13,003 bases of DNA from JBQTIM01 sp052388135 (GTDB lineage: Bacteria; Elusimicrobiota; Elusimicrobia; FEN-1173). The DNA is taken from positions 1-13,003 of the forward strand of contig JBQTIM010000027.1 in NCBI GenBank assembly GCA_052388135.1, in the 5' to 3' direction. A program made the translations under genes and the position numbers. Below, piece by piece: positions 5,534 through 12,697 of this stretch; position 1 is the first letter of the stretch, and every line of letters begins with the position of its first letter. Under the pieces are notes generated by a model. It saw only the letters and a program-made list of their open reading frames with translations. It had not been told where the DNA came from and ran no database searches.

Positions 5534-6408
5534 GCGGGGACCCAGAACCGCACTTTCTCGGGCCGCAGGCTGAACTCCACGCGCCGCGCGCCTTCGGGGG
5601 GCGGCGGTTCGCCGTCGGCCTGGGGCCACACGGGCACGTCGGCGTCCACCGCGATCTTGAGGGCCTCCACCCGGGTGGTTTTTTCGTCCATCAGAGGAAA
5701 CCCCAGCCGGCCGCGCAGCAGGCGCAGGGCCAGGCGCGTTTTAGACGACGCGGGAACGAAATACGTCCGCAAGAGGCCGTCCTCCGGCGAAGGGGCCTTT
5801 TCAAAATGCAGCCCGCCCGAGAAGTAAGGCGCGTTGCAGGCCAGCACCATGTAGTAGAGCCCCCGCAGATGCCCGTCCGCCCAGCGGGCCGAGAGCCGGA
5901 TGGGCGAGAACGATTGGATCACGCCCCAGGGCGGCTCTTTTTTCTCGAAGGACGCGCGGGGCCGGCCGAAGCCGGCGTTGTTGATGAAAATTTCTTCGCG
6001 CTCTTCGCCGCCGTCGGAAGTCCAAGCCACGCGGCCCAGGGAAAGCGCGGCCAGGCGGCCTGCGGGCGACGGTGCTTCCCACCGCCGCCAGAGGTCCCGC
6101 GTGAGGCCGAAGCGGCGGGCGAGGTCGTTGCACGTGCCGGCGGGAACGAGGGCCAGCTCCACTTGGTCAAGGGCTTGACGCTTCCAAAGGCCCTTCACCA
6201 CCCGGTGGAACGTGCCGTCGCCGCCCCAAACCACCAAGCGGCCGGCGCCCTCCCGCAGGGCCCAGTCCAAAAGAGTTTCCGTATGCTCGGGATGTTCGCG
6301 GGCCACCCAAAGCCGGCGGGCGGTTGCGCCGCGGGCTTCCAGCCGCGCCCAAGGAATCCGGCGCGAGGAAGGATTCAAAATATGGGCCGTCCAGCCGCGG
6401 GCGCTCAT
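5530..6408 (-). CDS. Diacylglycerol/sphingosine-kinase-family (YegS/DgkB-like) lipid kinase
   Basis: This 292-residue protein has the typical length of bacterial DAGK_cat-family lipid kinases, which phosphorylate diacylglycerol or related lipids with ATP at the inner membrane face. The nucleotide-binding GGDGT lies at 62-66 in RLVVWGGDGTFHRVV. PAGTCNDLARRFGL (89-102) corresponds to the PxGTGNDxAR motif, with Cys93 in place of the usual Gly. FINNAGFG (141-148) begins the second, beta-sandwich domain; PQADGEP (262-268) and VEFSLRPEKVRFWVP (277-291) are the usual C-terminal elements. No transmembrane segment is seen. The ATG overlaps the upstream reductase-like stop (ATGA) and its own TGA overlaps the exonuclease GTG. 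The true substrate lipid cannot be read from sequence. Confidence 0.88.
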   Translation of the reverse strand: MSARGWTAHILNPSSRRIPWARLEARGATARRLWVAREHPEHTETLLDWALREGAGRLVVWGGDGTFHRVVKGLWKRQALDQVELALVPAGTCNDLARRFGLTRDLWRRWEAPSPAGRLAALSLGRVAWTSDGGEEREEIFINNAGFGRPRASFEKKEPPWGVIQSFSPIRLSARWADGHLRGLYYMVLACNAPYFSGGLHFEKAPSPEDGLLRTYFVPASSKTRLALRLLRGRLGFPLMDEKTTRVEALKIAVDADVPVWPQADGEPPPPEGARRVEFSLRPEKVRFWVPA

Positions 6409-7313
6409 CCTTCAAGCCGGCGCAGGACCCGGTTGTAAAAATTCAGGGAGGGCATGAGGCGGGAAGCCGCCGCGCCGGCGGCGCGCAAAACCGGCTCCAA
6501 AAGAAAGGGACGCTCCGTCGGACGGCCCCGGACCAAATCCTGAGACAAGGAGCCCGGGCCGGAACCAGCGGCGCGGCGCAAACGGTCCGCCTCCTCAAGG
6601 ATTTCTCCGGCCGTCAACGCGAGGCCGCGCGGGGCGCGAGCGCCGGCCGCCTCCGCCGCCGCTTTCTCCAAAAGGGTCCGCAGGGGCGCCTCGCCCAAAC
6701 GGCCGCACGGCACGCCGGCCAGCGCCGCCAAAGGCTCCAAGCACGCCCGGGCCAAAAGGCGGCGGCGCCGCGCCCGGGGAAATTTTTTGTCGAGGACGGC
6801 GCGAAAGCCGGCGGCCGACATCAGCCGGGCCGCGGATTCGGCTCCCGGCGACGAGGCGTCCAGAAGGAGAGGGCCCGACGACGCGTGGAGGACGCGGCCG
6901 TGCGACTGCAGGACCGCCGCGTCGCCGCAGAGGGCCGGGACCGTTCGGCCGGCCCATCGCCGCCCCAGCCTTTTTTCCGCGTCCCAGCCTTCGGACAGGC
7001 AGAGACTCCGCGTGGCGGGACCCGCCCACCGGGCGGCCGCGGCGCCGGCCTCCGGCAAATCCTGCGCCCTGACGGCGAAGATCACCCAATCCACGGCTGG
7101 CCCGCGGGACCCCGAAACGGCCACGCGTTTTACCGGCGGTATCCAATCCAGCGAGGAAACCCCGCCGACGTGGAACCCCCGCTCCTGCAGCTCCGCCGCG
7201 CGGTCGGGCCTGCGGTCCAGCACCCACAGCCCCGGAATTTTCTGCGCCAGGCGGACGGCGAGGAGGCAGCCCAAAGCCCCGGGCCCGACGATGAGCGTCT
7301 TGGAATCGGTCAA
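6405..7313 (-). CDS. Ketopantoate-reductase (PanE/ApbA)-like protein with altered active site
   Basis: This 302-residue protein has the PanE layout. A Rossmann NADP-binding start LIVGPGALGCLLAVRLA lies at 7-23, and a C-terminal helical domain includes SLSQDLVRGRPTE (255-267), matching the family's SxxQD...RTE segment. The family reduces 2-dehydropantoate to pantoate in coenzyme A synthesis. Two lysines important in E. coli PanE appear replaced: the position of Lys72 is Arg82 (FAVRAQD) and that of catalytic Lys176 is Arg185. Asn180 and Asn184 align with Arg189 and Glu193 in RLLARACLEPLAAL. Only the Glu of the RTE motif is kept. It is therefore probably not a classical pantoate enzyme. The start is TTG; no other start exists in frame nearby. 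It overlaps the next gene by ATGA. Confidence 0.8.
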   Translation of the reverse strand: MTDSKTLIVGPGALGCLLAVRLAQKIPGLWVLDRRPDRAAELQERGFHVGGVSSLDWIPPVKRVAVSGSRGPAVDWVIFAVRAQDLPEAGAAAARWAGPATRSLCLSEGWDAEKRLGRRWAGRTVPALCGDAAVLQSHGRVLHASSGPLLLDASSPGAESAARLMSAAGFRAVLDKKFPRARRRRLLARACLEPLAALAGVPCGRLGEAPLRTLLEKAAAEAAGARAPRGLALTAGEILEEADRLRRAAGSGPGSLSQDLVRGRPTERPFLLEPVLRAAGAAASRLMPSLNFYNRVLRRLEG

Positions 7314-7420
7314 GGAGTCTTGCCGCGCCGTTTCAAGTCCGCGGCCTTTCGGCCCGCGCGGAGGAGAAAGAAAAACGGGCGACCGCTTTTCTGCATGCTG
7401 TGGAAGCGCGAACGGCCCAT
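7310..7420 (-). CDS. Possible 36-residue basic protein
   Basis: This is a short frame from an ATG to a TGA that overlaps the TTG start of the reductase-like gene as TTGA, the same 4-nt geometry used at four other junctions here. The predicted peptide starts MGRSRFHSMQKSGRPFFFLL and continues with a strongly basic tail (about a third of residues are Arg or Lys). Third codon positions are mostly G or C. It fills the otherwise unexplained 124-base gap after the TIM-barrel-like gene. No Shine-Dalgarno sequence is visible. The same frame runs on upstream without a stop into the neighbouring gene, so this may be only the end of a chance antisense-free frame. Confidence 0.3.
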   Translation of the reverse strand: MGRSRFHSMQKSGRPFFFLLRAGRKAADLKRRGKTP

Positions 7421-7437
7421 GGCTCGGCCGGAAGCTG

Positions 7438-8472
7438 CTAGGAAAGTCCCTTCACTTTGCGGAAGGCGCGGGCGGTGGCGGCCCAGACTTGGGCGGGGTC
7501 CTCGGCCAGGACGGTGTCCAGGAGGGCGCCGCCGTCGTAGCTCCAGGCGGCCAGGTGCGTGGCGCCGGCGCGGGCCGCGGCCTGGCAGGCGGCTTCGATC
7601 TCGTTTTCCCTGCCGCGGGCCAGGCGCATGGATTGAATCCAGATCTGGGAGCCCTTGCCCGCGCCGCGCACGCTGGCGACGGTTTTTTCGGCGTAGTGGG
7701 CCACGTGCGTGGCGACGGGCCGAGGCCGGCGCGGCGGCCAGCGCCAGTACGGATCGCAGCCGAAAATATCCAGTTCGGGGATGGAGGCCAGGGCGTTCCA
7801 AAGGTTGTCGTAGTCCTCATGGCCTTCGAAAGCGTAGAGGCAAAGGGCGTTGCGCATTTTTTTCCGGCGGGCGAATATCATGGCCTCGCGGAGGAAGCCG
7901 GCCAGGGTGTCGAGCCGGAACCGGCGGGCGTCGGGGTTCAGCCGCTTGGGCATGTCCGATCCGAACTTTTTTTTGAACAGCGCCCGGCAGCGGCGGCAGA
8001 CGCAGGAGTAGACGCCCTCCCATTCCAGGTCCCAGTGAAAATGGACGTGGGGCTCGTCCCAGAAGATGACCTGGGCGCCCGACTCCAGGACGGTGAGGGT
8101 CCATTCCCGCAGGAAAGCCCGGAAGGCGGGGCTGTTGAGGCAGGCGGCCGGCGGAACGCGTCCGTCGGAAAGGACCTGCCTTTCCTCCGGATGGTCCTGG
8201 ATGAATTTGGACAGGGCCTCGCCGCCGAAAACGCCGCCCAGGCCCCAGGGGTCGGCCCACACTTCCAGGCCGCGGCGCCGCGTGGCGGCGAAAATTTTTG
8301 AGACGGCGGCTTTGTGGAACTGGAGGTCCGTCTCGCTGAAGGTGTGGACCACGTAATCGCAGCAGGAGGCGAGCTCGTCCAGGTCCCGCTCGGCGTGGGA
8401 CAGGAACCGGTTGCCGAAATAGGCGGCGCCGGTCTTCAGGGAAACCGCGGAGTTGTCGGAGGTTTTGTTCAT
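7438..8472 (-). CDS. Uncharacterised TIM-barrel-like (glycoside-hydrolase-like) protein
   Basis: This 344-residue cytosolic protein has no signal peptide. It has alternating beta-strand and helix blocks resembling a TIM barrel: AAYFGNRFLSH (16-26), YVVHTFSETDLQFHK (40-54), GLEVWADPWGLGGVFGGEA (68-86), CLNSPAFRAFLREW (111-124), VIFWDEPHVHFHW (135-147), a Cys cluster C157-x-C159-x2-C162 followed by RALFKKKFG, DIFGCDPYWRW (235-245), IWIQSMRLARGREN (277-290) and AAWSYDGG (308-315). FWDEP and the conserved aromatic/acidic strand ends suggest a carbohydrate-active site, with Asp139 and Glu140 as candidate catalytic residues. I recall near-identical motifs in hypothetical proteins of several phyla, none with a known reaction. 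It lies 34 bases after a sulfatase-fold gene, so it probably shares the transcript. No clear ribosome binding site is seen. Confidence 0.75.
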   Translation of the reverse strand: MNKTSDNSAVSLKTGAAYFGNRFLSHAERDLDELASCCDYVVHTFSETDLQFHKAAVSKIFAATRRRGLEVWADPWGLGGVFGGEALSKFIQDHPEERQVLSDGRVPPAACLNSPAFRAFLREWTLTVLESGAQVIFWDEPHVHFHWDLEWEGVYSCVCRRCRALFKKKFGSDMPKRLNPDARRFRLDTLAGFLREAMIFARRKKMRNALCLYAFEGHEDYDNLWNALASIPELDIFGCDPYWRWPPRRPRPVATHVAHYAEKTVASVRGAGKGSQIWIQSMRLARGRENEIEAACQAAARAGATHLAAWSYDGGALLDTVLAEDPAQVWAATARAFRKVKGLS

Positions 8473-8506
8473 CGAAAAAGGACGTGCGGGAGGCGCCGCC
8501 GTTTCT

Positions 8507-10609
8507 CTATTCTCTCAAAAACGCCTCGGGAATCCAATAGCCGTTTTGCGGGCGCCAGCCGCGCTCGCGGGAAAGAAGCTGGAAAAGGGCCTCCTTGAGC
8601 TCCGCCGCGCGGGCTTGGCGGCCGGGCTCGCCGGAGAAATCCCGCAAGCCGTCGGGATCGGCGGCGAAGTCCAGCAGTTCGTAGCGCACGCCCTTCCGGG
8701 TGGGCATGTAGATCAGGCGCTCATTCCCCCTTTGGATCATGCGGTGCTTGGCGGTGAGGACGTGGTCTTCGGCGGCGGCTTTCATGACCAGGTATCCGGA
8801 GCGCGGGTCCAGCTCCAGCATATCCGCCAAAGGCGGGTAAGGCATCCGGGCGGCCGGCTCGGGACCGGCGGCGACGGAGACCCAGACATCCGTCTCGGCG
8901 TAGGCGTCCGGCCGCGGAGCGGACTCGGAACGCGCCAAAGAGGAACCTTCCATGAACGCCGGCGGCCGCACGCCGGCCAGGTCCAGCACTGTGGGCGCCA
9001 CGTCCTCGGCGCGGACGACGTCGGCCGAGCGAAACGGAGCGGGGCGGCGAGGGTCGTAAATCACAAGAGGCGAGCCGATCACGCGCGCCCCCCGCAAATG
9101 GGAGCCGTGTCCCGGCCCGCTTTCCGACAAATCTTCCCCGAACGGAGACCAAAGGACCACCGTCGTGTTGTGGGCCAAATCGAATTCCTTCAGCGCGGCC
9201 AAGAGACGGCCCGCGGCTCCGTCCACGGCGGCGACGCCGGCGCCGTAAAGGCGGCGGAACTCCTCCCTGTCCGCCGAGGAGGCGCCGCGCGGCGTGTGGA
9301 GGGCGGAGAAATAGATCGTGAAAAAGAACTTCTCTTCAAAGCGCAGACGGGCCAGAGCGCTTCGGGCCTCGTCGGCCAGAAGGGCGGGGTCCGAAAGCTC
9401 CGGCAGAGCCCTCAAAGAAGGAAAGAAAAACCGTCCGGCCGGGTTGGTGACGTAAGGAAGAATGTGGGCGTGGGCCTTGAGCGCGCGCTGGCGCAGGCGG
9501 GCGGCGGCGCGGCCGTCGGGAGCCCGGGCTTCTTGGAAAGCGGGGCGGAAGCGGAAAAAGAATGCGCCGGCGGAGTCGGCCAGGACGGCGGTGGCGTAGC
9601 CGCGCGCCGCCAAAAGGGAGGGCAGGTCCCGCGCATCGGAGGACGCGTCCTGGGCGGGCGGGAAGGCGTGGCGGACGCCGTGGGTGAGCGGGGAGCGGCC
9701 CGTCAGGAACGTCATGAGCGACGGCGCCGCGGCGGGCAGGGACGCCGCGCAGCGCGGAAAGTAGCGGCCCCGGCGCGCCAGCTCCGAAAGGCGGGGCGCG
9801 GAGGAGCCCGCGTCGCTGCGCGGCTCCACGGAGTCGGAGCGCAGGCCGTCCACCACGAGCACCAGGAAATTCGGCCCGGCGTTGGTTCCGGCCTCCCAGC
9901 GGCGCACGCTCCAAACGCCCGCCGCGAAAGCGAGCCCCGCCCCTGCCAGGACGAGAATTTCCAGCCGGGCGGGGCGGCTCAACCGGCGCTGCCAGGCGAA
10001 CATTCGGCGGAAGATCTCCATGGCCGCCGCCGCCAGCACCAGCGCGGCCGCCGCCTTCGAGAGGAAAGGCAGCCAGAACCCTTCGGAAGCCATGCGGTAA
10101 AACAGAGGCAGGGGAAACGGCTTGTCGCGAAAAAATTCGCCGTAAAGAGCGGGATGGCGGCCCATGTCCGATATGAGAAAGGCCCCGTGAAGCAAAAGGA
10201 CGCCGCCCACGGCGACGGCAACGCGCACCGGCCTGGAAGGGCGGATCGGGATGGCCCCCGCCGTCAGCCGCGCGGCCCAAGCCCACGCGATGCCCCACAC
10301 CGTCCCCAGAACGGCCCCGACGGCCGCGTACAAAACCAGCAAGCCGGCCTGGAACAGAAGCTCGCCCGGCCACAGGGAGGATCGCAGGCGGCGCAAGGCT
10401 TCGCTCTCCGGCAGTCCCGGCAAACCCCAGGGGCCGGCCTGCCAGAACGAGAGGAGAAACAAAACGGCAAAAACCGCCGCGCCCAGCCTGGGCTCGCGGC
10501 GGGCGGATTCGCGCTCGATCCAGCGCACGGCCTCGCCCGCCAAGGCGCGGCGCCGCCAAAACTCCGCCGCTCTCTGCAGGACGGCCCGCGCCGCCGCCGG
10601 GACCCTCAC
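8507..10609 (-). CDS. Membrane-anchored sulfatase-fold protein, probable pseudoenzyme
   Basis: The 700-residue protein has about five hydrophobic helices in the first 235 residues (around 42-58, 84-112, 128-147, 180-199 and 215-235), then an alkaline-phosphatase/sulfatase-superfamily domain (about 246-560) that is probably outside the membrane. NFLVLVVDGLRSD (247-259) carries the first metal Asp254. FLTGRSPLTHGV (301-312), ALHTP and the GHGSHL region match the fold. The nucleophile motif (Cys/Ser/Thr-x-Pro-Ser) reads AAPS (294-297), with Ala294 at the nucleophile position. The usual Ser-Asp-His-Gly-Glu reads SPFGE (488-492), so the metal-binding Asp and His are absent. The C terminus has the YELLDFAADPDGLRDF element typical of sulfatases. 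The frame extends upstream to 10717, but the GTG at 10609 overlaps the preceding stop (GTGA), with AGGGA nearby. Catalytic loss is inferred by motif alignment. Confidence 0.82.
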   Translation of the reverse strand: MRVPAAARAVLQRAAEFWRRRALAGEAVRWIERESARREPRLGAAVFAVLFLLSFWQAGPWGLPGLPESEALRRLRSSLWPGELLFQAGLLVLYAAVGAVLGTVWGIAWAWAARLTAGAIPIRPSRPVRVAVAVGGVLLLHGAFLISDMGRHPALYGEFFRDKPFPLPLFYRMASEGFWLPFLSKAAAALVLAAAAMEIFRRMFAWQRRLSRPARLEILVLAGAGLAFAAGVWSVRRWEAGTNAGPNFLVLVVDGLRSDSVEPRSDAGSSAPRLSELARRGRYFPRCAASLPAAAPSLMTFLTGRSPLTHGVRHAFPPAQDASSDARDLPSLLAARGYATAVLADSAGAFFFRFRPAFQEARAPDGRAAARLRQRALKAHAHILPYVTNPAGRFFFPSLRALPELSDPALLADEARSALARLRFEEKFFFTIYFSALHTPRGASSADREEFRRLYGAGVAAVDGAAGRLLAALKEFDLAHNTTVVLWSPFGEDLSESGPGHGSHLRGARVIGSPLVIYDPRRPAPFRSADVVRAEDVAPTVLDLAGVRPPAFMEGSSLARSESAPRPDAYAETDVWVSVAAGPEPAARMPYPPLADMLELDPRSGYLVMKAAAEDHVLTAKHRMIQRGNERLIYMPTRKGVRYELLDFAADPDGLRDFSGEPGRQARAAELKEALFQLLSRERGWRPQNGYWIPEAFLRE

Positions 10610-12690
10610 CGCGTCCCTGCTTCCGGCACCCGCCCCCAAAACATCAGCGGCCCCTGGTCGCCGGGCCGCGGGCCGGACTCTCCCTCCAAGAACGGGAAGA
10701 GGCCGCGGTCCGACCATTCGGGCGCGCCCTTTTCCAGAAGGGGCAGGGCGAACTTGGAAAGGAGCATGCGCTCGGCGGGAAAGGGCTTGCCGCCCAGGCG
10801 GACGCGCAGGACGTGGGCGGCCAGGGGCGGCCGGGTGACGAACCGCACCTCGCCCGAGGATGCCTCGATGGAGAACGCGAACTCCCCCCCGCCGCGGCGC
10901 GCCAAGCCGCCCGAGGAAAACGGCGCGATGATTTCCCCCGCCGGCAGGCGCACGTCGCCCTCCACGGGAGCGTCCAGGCCCCAGAACGAAAGTCGCGTCT
11001 CCACGGGCTCCGGATCCAGCTCGGCCAGGACCCGCCGCAGCCGGGCCAGCAAATCCCGGCGGCGCCGCGCCAGGTTGCGCGTCTCGCCCGGATCCGTCCA
11101 GAGGTCGTACACGGCCTCGGTCTCCAGGCCGGCCGGCGCGTCTCTCCGGCTCACGTATTTGTAATGCCCGTCCAAGACCAGCGCCCGGGCGGATTCCCCG
11201 TGAACCAGGATGCGGGAGGGAAGCTCCTCTTGCGCGGCCGCGCGGGGCCGGCGGCGCGCCGACACCGCGGGAACGGCGGCCGTTTGGACGGTTCCCTCAA
11301 AGGTTCCGGGTATTGACGTTCCCAGAAGGTGGAGGAAAGTCGGCGCCGCGTCCAAAAGCTGCGTCGGCCGGGTGGAAACCTGCCCGGCCGCCAGCTTGCG
11401 ATGCCGCATCCACCAGGCCGCGCGGATGCCGTCCTCCGAAAGGCCGGAAGGAGGCGAACCCGCTCCGGACGGCGCGCCCCGGGTGGAAAGCGCGGCCGCC
11501 AGAGAATTCTCCCGGAAACCCAGCGCGTCCAAAGCGGACCACAACTCCTCCAGAGCTTCGTCGGAGCGGCCCCGGCGGGCGTTGCGCTCCCAAGCCCGCA
11601 GGCCGCGGGGCCCCCGCAAGGACTCAACGAAAGAGCTCAGCCAGAACCGGAGGGGCGGCCGGCCCGCGTCCGAAAGATTGATCAAAAGAAAAAAGGGCCG
11701 GGAGCCGCGCTCCTCCAGCCAACGCAAGGCGTCCCGCGCCGCCGGGGCTGGCCCGCCCCCGGGATAAGAACTGGACTCATCGAACCCCCAATCGCCGCCG
11801 GGAAGGCCGAAAGCCGCCGTGTCGTAACCGGAAGCGGCCAGGACGGACGCCAGAGTGGGACGGGCGGTTTCGGCCGGCGGCGATTTCGCCCGGGCCGCCG
11901 GGCTCCGCGACGCCAGCAGACATTCCAGCGCCGCCTCGAGGGAGCGCACGGTGTTCGTGTAGAAGCGCAGGAAACCGAAGCCCTCCCGGGCCAGCCGTTC
12001 AACGCCGGGGGCCGGGACTTCCCTCTCCGGACCGCTTAAAGAATCCGCCAGCGCGAGGACAAGGTTGTCGGCCTTTGCCGGGCGCGCGGCCGGCGCCCAC
12101 AGGAGAGGCCGCCCCCAATGCGCGGCCACCGCCCCTTCCTCCAAGGCCTCGGTCCGGAATCGCAGGAGGACGCGCCGGCCGCCCCAGGCCTTCAATGGAA
12201 CGCGGCGCTTCCTCCATGGGCCTCTCTCGTCGCCGGCGGCGCGGTACGCTCCGGCTTCCCCGGGCCTGACGTCCTCGTAAAAGATTCTTGCCGTCCGCCC
12301 GCCGGCCTCCGCCTCGACGATGAACCGGGCCGCGCCGGCCGCGCCGAGCGAGAACGTGAGCCGGGCGTCGGGAGGAACGAAGACGGAAAATTCGTGGACG
12401 CGGGGCGGAGAGCCGTCCAGTGCCCGCAGGCGGACCTCCGCCGACTTCGCCTTCAAGGAAACCCAAGAAGCCGCTTCGCCCGCGTTCGCCGCAAAATCGA
12501 ACACCGGCTCGGCCTGGGCGGAAACCGGCGGAGGCGTAGAAGCTTCGGCCTGAGCAACTGGGAAAACGCGGAGGGAAAAAACGAGAACGGCGGCGGCCGT
12601 CCGGACCGCCGGAAGAACGGCGCGGACGGGGAATCGGCGGGGCCGGGAATCCGACGGCTTGGCGTTGGTTTCGGGATCGGGCCTCCCCAC
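10606..12690 (-). CDS. Exported sulfatase-fold protein with beta-sandwich domains, probable pseudoenzyme
   Basis: The 694-residue protein has a basic N terminus and a hydrophobic stretch (about 22-45) ending AQAEA, a likely signal peptide or anchor. Residues 63-200 form a beta-rich domain ending in a WGRPLLWAP segment, similar in style to domains preceding sulfatase domains in other bacteria. The sulfatase-like domain runs from NLVLALADSLSG (209-220, metal Asp216 kept) to RPTQLLDAAPTFLHLLG (441-457) and DGHYKYVSRR...YDLWTDPGETRNL (507-540). Where the nucleophile motif belongs, the sequence RSLEAALECLLASRSP has no Thr/Ser-x-Pro-Ser. STRG (402-405) replaces Ser-Asp-His-Gly. A further beta-rich domain covers 570-694. 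The start is GTG, seven bases after the yajQ stop with AGGGG close by; the stop overlaps the next sulfatase-like gene. Confidence 0.8.
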   Translation of the reverse strand: MGRPDPETNAKPSDSRPRRFPVRAVLPAVRTAAAVLVFSLRVFPVAQAEASTPPPVSAQAEPVFDFAANAGEAASWVSLKAKSAEVRLRALDGSPPRVHEFSVFVPPDARLTFSLGAAGAARFIVEAEAGGRTARIFYEDVRPGEAGAYRAAGDERGPWRKRRVPLKAWGGRRVLLRFRTEALEEGAVAAHWGRPLLWAPAARPAKADNLVLALADSLSGPEREVPAPGVERLAREGFGFLRFYTNTVRSLEAALECLLASRSPAARAKSPPAETARPTLASVLAASGYDTAAFGLPGGDWGFDESSSYPGGGPAPAARDALRWLEERGSRPFFLLINLSDAGRPPLRFWLSSFVESLRGPRGLRAWERNARRGRSDEALEELWSALDALGFRENSLAAALSTRGAPSGAGSPPSGLSEDGIRAAWWMRHRKLAAGQVSTRPTQLLDAAPTFLHLLGTSIPGTFEGTVQTAAVPAVSARRRPRAAAQEELPSRILVHGESARALVLDGHYKYVSRRDAPAGLETEAVYDLWTDPGETRNLARRRRDLLARLRRVLAELDPEPVETRLSFWGLDAPVEGDVRLPAGEIIAPFSSGGLARRGGGEFAFSIEASSGEVRFVTRPPLAAHVLRVRLGGKPFPAERMLLSKFALPLLEKGAPEWSDRGLFPFLEGESGPRPGDQGPLMFWGRVPEAGTR

Positions 12691-12697
12691 TTCGCCC

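Noticed and set aside
5534..5629. 32-residue N-terminal extension of the exonuclease
   Set aside because: It lies within the lipid-kinase coding end and is Arg/Ala-rich; the GTG at 5533 overlaps the kinase stop as GTGA.
6324..7976. 550-codon + strand frame opposite the reductase-like and TIM-barrel-like genes
   Set aside because: It spans several - strand genes with recognisable motifs and has no coherent domain, so it is a composition artefact.
10610..10717. 36-residue N-terminal extension of the membrane sulfatase-fold protein
   Set aside because: It would overlap the upstream coding sequence by over 100 bases; the GTG at 10609 gives the GTGA overlap seen at other junctions.
8453..11164. 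Very long + strand open frame (about 900 codons) opposite the sulfatase-fold genes
   Set aside because: Its protein is low-complexity, Arg/Gly/Ala-rich and lacks domains, while the - strand frames carry recognisable sulfatase motifs. Long antisense frames are expected in GC-rich DNA.
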